Shown: positions 48,700 through 60,400 of the stretch, one piece after another
Layout: each line of letters opens with the position of its first letter
Numbering within the stretch: the stretch's first letter is position 1
From: Cyprinus carpio
Taxonomy: Eukaryota > Chordata > Actinopteri > Cypriniformes > Cyprinidae
NCBI RefSeq assembly: GCF_018340385.1
Contig: NC_056607.1
Location: 21,320,023 to 21,384,022, forward strand
Direction of reading: 5' to 3'
Length of the DNA: 64,000 nucleotides
Notes under the pieces: generated by a model
Database searches by the model: none
What the model saw: the letters and a program-made list of their open reading frames with translations, nothing else
What the model was told of the DNA's origin: nothing
Position numbers and translations under genes: made by a program

Positions 48700-49880
48700 T
48701 GTGTCATTATTTTGCATAATACTATGGTCTAAAATTTAAAATGGTGCAAAACACATGGCAACCACATTCTCGAGAGCATAGACCACACTCAGAAATCAGT
48801 TTTATAAGGACCAGTATTTATTTTCAGAGTTGTATTTATTTTACAAAGTTGTATTTATTTTAAACAATACAAACAAATAAGTAAACAATTTAAATAAATT
48901 AAAAAAAAAAAAAAATCCATGAACAATTTCACTCTTAGCTTTGCCTGCTTGTCTAGTGCTCCCCCTATTGGCAATGTGATGCTGTTATAGTCTACATTTT
49001 GCCATTTTAAAATCAAGAATTTGCAAAACAATTGACAAAACACATAAATAAATGTAAAAAAATAATATTCAGTGGTTTGGTCAAGAGTATCAGCGCTGCT
49101 CTCAACCTGCTGCCCACTGCCCCCTCTAGTGCAGATAAACAGATTATTTGATTAGATTCATTCGAGATCATCGAAAACTTGAAATAAAATACATGTAACC
49201 TGAATAAGATATATATATTAAAAGTATTATAAAAACATATTTTATTTCAACAAGTTTCCAAGACAAAATTTCTCATTTTAATTGTTTAACTTGATATACT
49301 AAAATTCAAACTGGAATACAAATGAATAAAAACTATAGATATGTTTTAAAACTAATGTCAAAAACACAACAAAGTTACTAAAACTAGATTTAAAATATAA
49401 AAGCAGAAACTATAAAAATGAAACAATGCAAAATAATTACAAAAACCTCTTTTGTTGGTGTATTTTTTTTTGTTTGTTTGTTTTTAATTGGATGTATTGA
49501 TGCTTTGGTAATTTCGTATGAAAACCAATCATATTTATTAAGTGCTTTGAAAACTTACAATTCTTTTTTGGTCTTTTTAAAGAATAAAACACTTCGCTCA
49601 TAATCACTTAGTATATTTGTTTAAACTGTATGCTGTATAACACCATTAGGCCTAATTTAACTTGTCTATTAATAATGTTAATAATGCACAAATTAATTAT
49701 TTTTCTTTGTGATAAATAAAAAAAACAACAACAAAACAATAAAAAAGGGGTCATTAAACAAAACAGAGGAAAATGTAATTGAAACAAGCGATAAACATAA
49801 TAATAAATCAAAAGGGGAAAAATAAGATTAGCAGAACAATTGAGATATTTTTGTAGCTTTTTTTTTTAAACAATTTCACT
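48700..49880. other. Intergenic region K5 to C6orf120 homolog
   Basis: AT-rich sequence with A-runs. Short frames at 48855-49043, 49418-49603 and 49608-49811 have no protein-like composition. The only structured piece is the repeat at 49083-49142. This marks the end of the keratin cluster within the window. Confidence 0.6.
49083..49142. repeat. Short dispersed repeat, copy 2
   Basis: Nearly identical to 44519-44580 ('agagtatcagcgctgctctc', 'aacctgctgc', 'ctctagtgcagataaac'). It lies past the 3' end of K5, while copy 1 lies between K4 and K5. Confidence 0.7.
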
Positions 49881-49933
49881 ACGTTTCCATCACATGCTGT
49901 GATGTTCTGCTATCCTCCTGACCAACAGAGGGC

Positions 49934-49944
49934 GCGCATGCGCA
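49934..49944 (+). promoter_or_regulatory. NRF1-type site in a GC-rich promoter
   Basis: GCGCATGCGCA is a perfect palindromic NRF1 core, inside the only locally GC-rich, CpG-containing stretch of the area (49925-50060). It probably marks the promoter and first non-coding exon of the C6orf120 homolog. A plausible splice donor (gcaccg|gtaact) lies at 50068. No TATA box is present. Confidence 0.55.
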
Positions 49945-50689
49945 TTATAGCGCCATCGAGTCCCAGAGCAAGAGCGTCCAGTAGTCACCTCAACACCTGT
50001 AAGAGCGAATTCAAAACAAACGACGCCGACTGTCCTTTCCCATGGAGTATTTTTGACAATGCACCGGTAACTCAAAATAATACATATTTGTCAACATATC
50101 GAAGCACCTGCGTCAATTACGAATTCTTCTTTTGTTTCAGTTTCAGTTTCATAAAAACTACAGGTCTGTTAGCCAGCTAGCTAAATAGCTCACGTATTCT
50201 TTAGTGCAACCTTCAGTAACTAGAAGTCACGTTAGTTTAGAAACGAAGTGTGTTATAGTATTTCGCACGTTAAATATTTAAATAATTTTATAGGCTATCG
50301 TATATTTCAAAAACGAGTATTTTGAAGCGAACTGGCTGGGTGTGTGCTTGTTTGTAAGCGCTGTTACTGTCATCTTTTAATTATTTTTAGATTCAGAATG
50401 CCTCTATGGCAAAACTCTCCTGGACATATGTCACAGGAAACCCAGCACTTCAATTACACTGAGAAAAAAACTAATTTGGCTTGGATATTTAACAAGATAA
50501 CACAAAGAAACAGCAAGTAATACACTGAATGAAAAAAAAAAATATATATATATATTTTGAATAGGAAAACTCTACAGTATCTTCTGGTAAAATGTACTCC
50601 ATTAATCTTTGGTTTGTTTAGTTTGTTTCAGTGTAGTCTCATGTCAGGTCCAGAGCACCGTCTCAATAGGAATGATCTAGTTTTGGAAA

Positions 50690-51800
50690 TTCAATGTATA
50701 AAAACATAAGTCAAGTTGAGCTTTAATGTGTGGACATACAGTGGAACGAAATGTCGTGCCTCACAGGACCACGGTGCTGCATAAATACAGACATACAACA
50801 AGGAATTAAAACAGTATAAACCTATACACAACTGACCTACTGACAGATTTTGACTATAAATATATTATATATAAATGTTTACCTATACATAAACAAAATA
50901 CAGACAATACGAATGCTACACATAAACACTGTAACTGACCTACTGAAAGATTTTGAATATGAATATACTATATATATAAATGTTTACCTATACATAGACT
51001 GAAAAGGAAAAATATATAGACTATACGAATGCTTCACATAATACTGTACATGTGCAAAGAGAAACATCGTAAGTCAAGCAGCTGGCTGGGGGACAGTGCA
51101 GGATGATTTGTAGTGCATGAGCATGTAAACACATATTTGAGTCTTTTGTGGGATTATGTACACACAGCAGTGTCTAGTGCGCATAGAGGAGAATTGCACA
51201 AAAAAAAGAATGTTTTAGACAGTTTTTCTGTGATGTGGTAAGGTTGGGGAGTGGAGGAGGTGAGATGTTCCATGTTTCAGGAGGTAGGGGGTTTATGTGG
51301 GGTTTTGGAGGAGAGCGGGGTGATTTGAGTTCAGGGCTCTCACAGCCTGGGGAAGAAGCTGTTGAGCAGTCTGGCGGAGCCGGCTCGGATGCTCCGGTAC
51401 CGTCTTCCTGATGGCAGGAGCTGGAAGAGACTGTGGGAGGGATGGGTGGAGTCCTTCACGATACTGTTGGTTTTGCTGGAGCATCGTGTGAGGAAAATGT
51501 CCAGGATGGAGGGGAGAGGGGCACCGATGTCCGCTGGAGGGTCTTCAGTTCCCGCACCAGACAGTGATGCAGCTGGTCAGCATGCTCTCTGTGGTTCCTC
51601 TGTAGAATGTGGTGAGGATGGGTGGAGGGAGACTTGCTCTTTTCAGCCGGCAGAGAAAGTGTAGCCGCTGTTGTGCCTTCTTGGAGAGTGACATGGTGTT
51701 GGAGGTCCAGGTGAGATCCTCTGTGATGTGAGAGATAATGAGAGATTTACAGGCAATTTTTTTTCCCAGGCCAGTCATTTTTGACTGGGAAAACCACAAG
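50690..51800 (-). mobile_element. 3' end of a non-LTR retrotransposon (Rex1/CR1-like)
   Basis: On the minus strand 51290-51800 encodes the end of a reverse transcriptase protein in two or more frames: QQRLHFLCRLKRA, FYRGTTESMLTSCITVWCGN, then after a frameshift LPSGRRYRSIRAGSARLLN and ALNSNHPALLQNPT before a stop at about 51293. The remaining 600 or so bases (50690-51290) look like its 3' untranslated region. The 5' part is missing, as in typical 5'-truncated LINE copies. It lies in the inferred first intron of the C6orf120 homolog, antisense to it. Confidence 0.75.
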
Positions 51801-52360
51801 TGTAAGAACGTGGGGGTTTTACTTTTTTTTTTTTTTTTTTACAAAAATAATAACATTTTTTGGGAAGTTGCAATACCTTGTGTGAATAAAATCAGTAGGT
51901 TTTAACGTAATGTGATAACATAACTAGCATTTTCAGGGGAAAAAGACCTCTCCAGGTCAAAATGACTGGAACACAACATGAGTGTCAGTGTTTATTGCAA
52001 AATATAACTGTGTATATTATTCACTACATAATACTAATGCTAGTTAACCAGTTTTAAAGTTTTGTTACATTTTATTCCACCTTATGATGCAATCAATGTA
52101 ATTCAGAATTTTTTTTTATCTAATGTATCCCAATACTACTTAAAATGTTTTGAGCAACACTATACAGTAGTGAAGATTTATTTCGTTTTCAGAACCTTTT
52201 TTTCTTCTAAAGAACCCATTGTCAAAATTGGATTCAATCCGAATGCCAAAACCTGATTTTATTTATTTTTTTAATATCTGATTCCCGATGCTACTGAAAT
52301 AATGTATTTTTGTGATTGCAGGGAGGTTACAGATGTAGCTGGGGTCTGGCAGCTGTGACC

Positions 52361-52921
52361 ATGGTGCTGTGCTGGGGTGGTTTGTTGGTGCTGGTGGCCT
52401 TGTCCCGGGCCCTGGGCTCTCTGCAGCATTCAGAGGAGCCTTCTGTGCCGGATGAATGGGTCCTTCTCCACGTTGTGCAGGGCCACATCGGTGCGGGAAA
52501 CTACAGCTACCTGCGTCTCAACCACGAAGGATGCATTATCCTGTACATGCAAAGCCTTAAGGGAGATGCGGACCTCTACATCTCTGACAAGACGCCACGG
52601 CCAAACTTTGATACCTACAAGCTTCAGTCGACCACCTGTGGCCAGGACGTGGTGGTCGTCCCGGGGGACTTTGTCAGGCCTGTTGGAATCGGGATCTACG
52701 GACATCCCTCCTACATGGAGAGTGAGTTTGAGATGAAGGTGTTTTATGACCAGACGGCACTTACAGAAGAGGAAATCGAGAAAAACTCTTACCCCTCAGA
52801 TGAGACTCCGGGTCAGTCTCAACACTCTCAGGGCCCTGCAGACGTGATGGAAGAAGAGGAATCAATCCTGTGGACTATTCTAATTGGGATTCTTAAAATC
52901 ATACTTGAAATTTTGTTTTGA
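52361..52921 (+). CDS. c6orf120: C6orf120 / UPF0669 family secreted protein
   Basis: One coding exon of 187 codons, preceded by a splice acceptor (tgtgattgcag at 52310-52320). ATG 52361 is in a good context (gtgaccATGg) and opens a hydrophobic signal sequence (WGGLLVLVALSRALG). The conserved core follows: PDEWVLLHVVQG.IGAGNYSYLRLNHEG, SLKGDADLYIS, TCGQDVV, RPVGIGIYGHPS and SEFEMKV. An acidic region and the hydrophobic end SILWTILIGILKIILEILF come last. This matches human C6orf120 along its whole length (about 190 residues). NYS is a potential glycosylation site. The human protein is described as secreted and linked to apoptosis regulation; the molecular role is unclear. Polyadenylation could use ATTAAA near 52961 or AATAAA near 53368. 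Confidence 0.9.
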   Translation: MVLCWGGLLVLVALSRALGSLQHSEEPSVPDEWVLLHVVQGHIGAGNYSYLRLNHEGCIILYMQSLKGDADLYISDKTPRPNFDTYKLQSTTCGQDVVVVPGDFVRPVGIGIYGHPSYMESEFEMKVFYDQTALTEEEIEKNSYPSDETPGQSQHSQGPADVMEEEESILWTILIGILKIILEILF

Positions 52922-53399
52922 TTTTGATGTTCCAGCTGCCAAAATAACACCTTTGCCACAATTAAACATTTTTTTTTTCTCAATTAGATCAAATTAGCAG
53001 TTTTTTGTTTGTCCTGGAGTTTTGTTAAAATCTTCTGAGTTGCACCATCACCACCTTACAGGGAATATGTTGATTTCATCCAAAATTTTAATATGCAAAT
53101 TATAAATTTGTTTGTCAAATTAGATGGCATATCAACACAACTGATTGCACTTGATATGTCAAACACAAGTTCTCTTTTGAAATTTTATTGATGGAGGTTG
53201 CGTGGTGCATTTGTTTGTCTTTTACTGACCCGAGGATGTGAATTCTAGGTTTTAAACTGCACTATGCAATCACACAAAGGTCATATGGCTGTGCCTGTTG
53301 TGAAGAAGAGTCTGTTGACTAATAAGCAGCAAAGAATCTTCTGCGTCTGTAGTTGTAAGATACAAATAAATTAATCACTTATTTTTGAAAAGTACTCTG

Positions 53400-54900
53400 C
53401 GTCCAGCATTACTTATAATTGTGTTTAGGTTTTTTATTGTGCAAATTACAAGGTGGGATTTACATTTATTTTTTTTAAATGTCATTTTGAAATTGTTTTA
53501 GAATGTGAGGATAGCCTACGTATTGCATTTACAATAATGTAAATTAATTCCTCTTGCTCTATATATTATACAGTCTATTTCAAATTAAAATTATAAAAAT
53601 AAAAATAATAAATGTAAGAAAGAATGAAAAATACAAACGCGTGTGAATATGATATTGATGGTCATGCTGGAACACACTATCGAGATTTTTCTCCAATCAG
53701 TTCATCTCATCTGTCTGGAGAAAGCGCACTTCTATCAAATTTCCAACTCCCACCAAATCTCATTGGAGTCGCTCCACAAAGTAAGCAAAGCTTTGCATTA
53801 ATCAATCAATCGTGTAATGCATTATTCACCATTATTATTACTTTTAGGGTTTTTGCTTTATCCACTTTTTCTACATACTTGAGTCAAAAGTATACCATGG
53901 TAACCATAGTATCTTCAAATTATGCCATTTGCAGAACTGCTGCCACAATAAAACTGTGGGAACTTTATATTAGCCACTATTGTGATCTATAAAGCTTTTC
54001 AACCAAATGATGGACTGCCATTCAGAAGTTTAGGATTTTAATGTTTTATAATGGAGTATCTTCTGCTCATCAAGGCTGTATTTATTTGATCAAAAATGCA
54101 GAAAAAATAGTAACATTGTGAAATATTATTTCAATTTCTAATATTGGTTTTCTGGTTTAATATACTTTAAAATCTAATTTATTCCTGTGATGCAAAGCTG
54201 AATTTTCAGCATCATTACTCCAGTCTTCAGTGTTTCATGATCCTTCAGAAATCATTCTAATATTCTGATTTATTATCAGTGTTGCTTAATAATTTTTTTG
54301 TAACCTGTATACTTCTTTTTATTCTTTAATGAATAAAAAGATAAAAAGAACAGCGTTTATTTAAAATAGAAATATTTTCTAACAGTATATAAGTCTTTAC
54401 TATCACTTTTTATCCATTTAGCACATCCTTGCTGAATAAAAGCATAGATTACTTAAAAAAAAAAAAAAAAAAACCTATGTTTCCAGCACTGATAATAAAT
54501 CAGAATGATTTCTGAAGGATCATGTGACGCTGAAGACTGGAGTTATGATGCTGAAAATCCAGCTTTGCATCACAGGAATAAATTAAATTTAAAGTATATT
54601 AAAATAGAAATTGTTATTTTAAATTGCAATGTTATCTCACAAAATTATTTTTTTTTCTGAATTTTTGATCAAATAAACAGAGCCTTGATGAGCATAAGAA
54701 GCTTCATTAAAAAACATTAATTATTTCACTGATCCCAAACTTTTGAACGGTAGTGTATATTGACATAATATTGCTTTACAGTAATAGCAACTTAAGTACT
54801 GGATCTCAAGTATTTTGACAGGAACTTCCCATGGTCATATTTTGTTCGTTGCCAAAGGAACTGCAACAATGCCATTTTATAAGGCATGTGACATATTGGT
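53400..54900. other. Region between the C6orf120 homolog and mrpl4, mostly repeat
   Basis: The first exon of mrpl4 should lie here or further upstream, but I cannot identify it. The frame at 53624-53992 contains a possible donor (cacaaa|gtaagc at 53778) but does not resemble a mitochondrial targeting sequence and has the wrong phase. From 54040 to 54757 the DNA is repeat. Confidence 0.45.
54040..54757. repeat. Inverted pair of cyprinid-type repeats (foldback)
   Basis: The left half reads 'atcaaggctgtatttatttg', 'catcattactccagtcttc' and 'catgatccttcagaaatcat'. The right half reads the same words inverted ('atgatttctgaaggatcatg', 'gaagactggagttatgatgc', 'atcaaataaacagagccttg') and ends at 'cccaaacttttgaacggtag'. 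Transcribed, it would form a hairpin of roughly 300-bp arms around a poly-A (54453-54472). Confidence 0.75.
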
Positions 54901-54927
54901 GAACTAAACAGGTCTGAACTGTTTTAG

Positions 54928-57325
54928 AGAGGGCTTCTCCATCCGGCTCTGATCTTCCAGTGCTGCGCAGGTGTGAGGCTGATATCCCAGCTCACCTGGC
55001 ACCTGCTCAGACGTGGCTTGAGTCTTTGGGAAGTTGTGACAGTGAACCCCTTGGTGTGGTTGACCTACACCCAGATGTCTTCTCAGTGCCTCTTAGATAA
55101 ACTATTTAGTTCTGTGAAGGATTTTTGGTCTGGAGTTATGTTCCAAACAAATGAATATGTGATTGTTTTTGTTTTTCTATTAAAAGACTGGACATTCTTC
55201 ATGCTGTAGAAGTCTGGCAACGTAATTTCAAACGAATAGTAAGTAACTATGAGGTGCACATGATGCTCTGTGGTGTTAATGTTGCTCTTGTAATGTGCAT
55301 TACAGGTATAGTTCACCCAAAAATTTAATTTTGCTCAATATTTAGGCCATCTAAGATGTAGATGAGTTCGCTGCTTCTTCTGAACAGATCTGGGGGTATT
55401 TAGCATGACTTGCTCACCAATGGATCCTCTGCAGTGAATGGGTGCCGTCAGAATGAGAGTCCAAACAGTTGATAAAAACATCACAATAATCCACTTCAGT
55501 CCATCAGGTAACATTTTTGCGAAGCAAAAAGCTGTGTTTGTAAGAAACAAAGCCACTGCTTCTGGCTAAAATACAAGTCCTCTATCCACGAAATTGCTTT
55601 CTTCAGATCAAACACCATTTACAAGCAAAAACAAAACAGTTCTATACAAATATGAGAGTGGATTTTGATATTAGAAGACAACGGGGGATAAACATTTTTA
55701 ATGGAGGAAGCATTATTTCAAATTATGGCAAGAAGTGTTGGTTTAAATTTAAAACGCCTTAATAACGAGTTTGTTTCTTATAAACCTCCAGGTTTTCGCT
55801 TCACCAGATGTTAATTGACGAACTGGAGTGGATTATTGTGATGTATTTATCAGATGTTTTGACTCTCAATTTGACGGCACCCATTCACAGCAGAGGATCC
55901 ATTGGTGAACAGAAGTGATGGAATGCTAAGTTACTTCAAATGTAGAGATGAAGAAGCAAACTCTTGTGCGATTTTGATGGCATGAAGATGAGTGAATTTT
56001 CTGCTAATTTTCATTTTTGGATGAACTATTCATTTAAGATACCGTCCCTGTCATTTTCTAGAAACTTCAGTCATATTAAATCATTGCATATGATAATAAT
56101 ATATAATTGTATGACTGTAGAGCTATGCAAAAGTCAAATCAAGAGCAGAAGTCAGCGGTGGAGACAGGAAACCATGGAAACAAAAGGAAGTGGCCGGGCA
56201 CGACATGGAAGCATTCGTTCTCCACTGTGGAGAGGAGGTAAGATAAAGTCTGTTGTTTGAGCATTATCTTAAACAAACAGGTGTATGACATTACCAGTGA
56301 GCTGACTAAATTCCTAAACAAGTGCTCCTCTTTCTCATTCAGGAGGAGTAGCTCATGGTCCACGGGGACCAAGCAGCTATTATTACATGTTGCCCATGAA
56401 GGTGCAAGTTCAAGGGCTGAAAGTTGCCTTAACAGCCAAGCTGGCTCAGGTGAGGGGAAGCGCATTGTAAAAATCTTGCTTGGTTTGGAATATGCTGCAT
56501 TATGTACTATTAAAGTATTCCTATTTTTAAACAACTTGTATGTTTAGCTTGTTTTAGTTATGTGCTTGCTTATTGTGTTTTTTTGTAGTTCTATATTTCT
56601 ATTTTTAGTTAGATGTCATCGCATCATTTCTAATTTCTGTGAATTTTTTTTATCTTAAGATTTATATTTTATTGACACTTTCACTGATGCACTTGTTAGT
56701 GAGGACAGCAAATTGGTTTGGTTCATAATATTCAGTTAGATGAAATGCAAACTAAGTGGAAGTCATTTTTTCTCCAGGATTATCTTCATATTGTGGACTT
56801 ACTGGAGATTCCCGCTCCAGACCCCCACTGCCTGCTGGACCTGGTCAAACTCAGGCAGTGGGGGGATTCAGTCCTCATCGTTGACGTGTAAGTATGCAAA
56901 AGTGAATGTATATGCCATTACCAAACTGATATACATGCTTGTTTATCTTAATTTTTTTTGTATGCATCAATTTCAGAGGTGATGAATTCCCTCAGAACAT
57001 TCTTAAGGCGACTGAAGATATGAAAACAGTGAATATCATTCCAGCTATAGGTAAACAATCGGACCGCACCAAAAGCTGTAATGTGAAAGCACCCTTAACC
57101 AAACATAAGAGAATGAAACGTTTGCATCAAAGCTCCTTTATGATTTTAATATAGATGCATATTGTCTCATTTCGTTTTCCAGGTCTGAACGTCCACAGCA
57201 TTTTGAAACATGAGAGTCTGGTTCTCTCTGAGGCTGTAAAATTTCTTGAAAAGAAGCTTCTGTGCCATGACGTGTGTTACACTCCCCTGTATCCCTTCAA
57301 ACTCCCATACAGTGACCTGCCATGA
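54928..57325 (+). CDS. mrpl4: Mitochondrial ribosomal protein uL4m (mrpl4), 5'-partial, with a frameshift
   Basis: Exons recognised are 54928-55096, 55187-55238, 56121-56237, 56343-56449, 56778-56887, 56977-57050 and 57183-57325. They encode, in order, HPDVFSVPL, LDILHAVEVWQRNFKRI, RKPWKQK then GSGRARHGSIRSPLWRG, GVAHGPRGPSSYYYMLPMKV, QWGDSVLIVDV, NIIPAIGLNVHSILKHE and YPFKLPYSDLP. This is the conserved body of mitochondrial large-subunit protein L4, the component at the exit-tunnel side of the mitoribosome. Two defects are seen. In 56121-56237 the frame shifts by one base between WKQK and GSGR (at about 56184-56188). The exon ending at 55096 is followed by ATAAAC, with no in-frame GT. The targeting-peptide exon was not found. 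Assembly error or early decay are both possible; the last four exons are intact. Confidence 0.85.
55310..56035. repeat. Foldback MITE in an mrpl4 intron
   Basis: The ends 'tatagttcacccaaaaattt' and 'tttttggatgaactattcat' are inverted repeats. Inner segments also pair ('ccaatggatcctctgcagtg' with 'cagcagaggatccattggtg'; 'cacaataatccacttcagt' with 'ctggagtggattattgtg'). It is about 700 bp and non-coding. Confidence 0.75.
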
Positions 57326-57401
57326 ACACAGCACACACTTCAAAGTATTAAAATGTTTATTTCATAAAAACAATGATCTTGAGGTCTCATTTCACATGCA
57401 C

Positions 57402-57407
57402 AATAAA
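57402..57407 (+). terminator. Poly(A) signal of mrpl4
   Basis: AATAAA 77 bases after the stop codon. The only AATAAA on the opposite strand downstream of hyls1 that I can see (plus-strand TTTATT at 57356-57361) lies before it, so the two 3' ends probably overlap. Confidence 0.6.
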
Positions 57408-57487
57408 GTAAAAAATGTCAACATCATGAATAAATAATAGCATTAAGCATATATAAAAGATAAGGCATAGGTGGAAGATTCTCTAAG

Positions 57488-60400
57488 TTAGGGAAAGGAG
57501 ATTTTTGGTGGGATAATGCCATGTGCTAAATCATGTCGGATCTCCCATCTTAGTGCAGATCGCTTCTTCTCTGTTGGAACCACATAATTGTTGGGGATGT
57601 ACGTCTTCTGAGGTCTCGGCTATAGAGACAAGAAAAAGCACTCAGAATAAGAGAATCTAGGAAATAATTAAAAAAAAAAAAAAAACGTTTTAGATATAAT
57701 GAAACTTACTGGTGGAGGCTGATACATAAGTTGTTCCTGAGGATAAAAACAAAATTATTTATATTTTTAAATAAAAGTATTTATATAACTTTATATATAT
57801 ATATATATATATATGCTACTGTGCAAAAGGCTTAGGCCGTTAATATTTTCACCAACCAACAAATGGTTTTAAGTCCGTTATTTCTATCTTTAGCTGTAGT
57901 GTGTCAGTAGGAAATATCAGTTTACATTTCCAAACATTCATTTTGCCATTAATTGCAATAATCCAGTAAGATTTTTGTTTGCACAAGGAGCAATAGCCAG
58001 TGCTCCACACAGAGATCTGATCTGATCATCATCAGTCTGTCTGGAATGACATGAAGAAACAGAACAAACTGAGACAGACTCAATCCAGAAGAATGTGGCA
58101 ATGTCTCCAAGATGCTTGAAGAGACCGACCTGCAAAGCTACAGTAAAGTTTTAGGCACTTGTGTAAAGTGAGGATGTTTTCAAAAATAAATGTCATAAAT
58201 AGATTTTATTTATCAATTAACTTCTGTTAACTAAATCAAATCAACATTTGGTGTGGCCATCCTTTGCTTTTAATACCGTTTTTGTCCTAGATAAGACTTG
58301 TGCATAGTTTTCAGGGAGCTTCGCAGAAAGGCTTCTTGAAGAATCTTTGAGACATTGCCAGAGTTCTTCTGGATTTAGTCTGTCTCAGTTTCTTCATGTT
58401 ATTCCAGACAGACTGGATGATGAGCAGATCAGATCTCTGTGTGGAGCACTGGCTGTTGGGTTAGCAAGATGATTTCTGATACCCTGATGGCCCAGTGCAG
58501 CTCCTTCCTGCTCTTCTCTCCTGGAGGTTTAAACATCTCCCAGTCCTGCTTATACTGGAAATACCTGATAAAGGATCCAAACGCATTCAGAACAACAAAA
58601 AGATCAGAGTCCTGAATCATTTATTTCATTTATGAAGGTTATATATTAATACTGAAGTATGCCATACTTTGCCACTGGATCAGTTTTCTTCAAGTTCCTT
58701 GTGTGAGGATGATCAAAAACTGGCCGTATAACTGTGAAGAGAAGCTTGTTAACTGACAACCCAAGACCAAAGAAACAGGCATGATCTGAAACTAGACTTG
58801 AAAATGGGACTTACATGACTTTGGCCGTGGTGGGATATCGCTCTCACTGTGTGATCGTGTCTGTGGAATGGACAAACGTATGTTTAAACTCGAAACCGTT
58901 TAAGACTGGTCAGTGTGAAAGTGTCTGTGTACTGACCATGCCTTTGATGTATTCTTGGAAAGCACTAGGGGGTTCCTCCTCCGTCACAGAGCTGGATCTG
59001 TCCGTATAGCTTCCGATTTCTTCACTGTCTGAGTCGTAGTGCACACGAGATGCACCAATCCGCATTCGGTCCAAACGCTCCTCCAGCTCACTAACTGTAC
59101 CTATAGAACAAGTATATGATTACATCTTAAACATACCAAATCTATAATAATGTCTAGAATGATCTCTATTTCAAATAAATGCTGTTCCTTTAAACTTTTT
59201 TTTTTTTTCATCTAAACATCATGAAAAAAATATCATAGTTTCCACAAAATAAATAAACTCCATTTATTTTTTTTTCAAAACTTTTTTTTTTTAAGTTTAA
59301 AAAAATCTGTATATTATAATGATTTCTGAATGATCATATGATGCTGAAGACTTTAGTAATGATGCTGAAAATGTTAAAATACATGATAAAAGAAAATTAA
59401 AAGTCATTTTAAATTGTAATAGTATTTCACAATGGTCCTGTTTTTTTTTTTTTCTGTATTTTTGGCCAAATAAATGCAACGTTGGTGAATATAAGAGACT
59501 TCTTCCAAAAACAACAAAACAAGACTACTTTAAAATGTGAATTTTACCAACCCCACACTTTTTAACAGTAGTGTACAGATGTTGTTTTTTTTTATTAAAC
59601 ACACACACACACACATATATATTTCTTATGCATGGATAAAAGATAAATACATGTGTTTCTTCTGTTTCCTCCACAGCCATTCCTCTAAAAACTACAAAAT
59701 AATTCATTCCCTTTAAGCAGTGTAACACACCAAGGCAGCCAGTATGAGCTCGGACTCTTTTCTCCTTCCTTCTCTTCTTGCTGTCATTAGATCCATCATC
59801 GTACTGTTTCCCCTCAAGTCTCTTTTGAACTATGCCTCTCCTGTGCCTCAAATTAAAGGGGTGGTCAAGACGGTCCCAACCGTCACTGAAATACGCCACA
59901 TTCTCAGAGCCTCCATCTCGAGTTCTAGTGTCCTTCTCTGTGGGACTCTGGTGCTGCTCGGTCTGATCAGGAGACCGATGGCCATCATCTTCATCAGTGC
60001 AGACGGTTACATCTCGACTACCATCCGGTGATTCAGCAGGAGCTCGTCCATCAGATGTTTCTACTGCTCGACTGTCTCTGAACCACACCGGACTGCTGTC
60101 ATCCACATAATCACGAGCATCTAAGATCGAATGGCTCTCTTCTTCTAATCCACCCAGTGTGCAGTCGTCTCGATAATCCACTTCCTCTGGGTCTCCGTCT
60201 TTAGGCGAGTCTGGTCTGCACGTGCCGTAACCGGAAGTTAAAACGCTTGCCGCAGGGCTGCCCAGACTTTCATGACAATCCTCACCGTAAACGTCTCTAG
60301 TTTCCTTCATCTGCTGAACATCACCGCGCTCTTGTTCCCAAGCAGGCATCATGTTATCATTCTCTTCCTCTTCTTTCTGCGAATGGCCACTGGCTATTGT

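Noticed and set aside
53624..53992. 122-codon frame considered as the missing first exon of mrpl4
   Set aside because: No targeting-peptide character, and the candidate donor at 53778 leaves the wrong phase for the exon at 54928.
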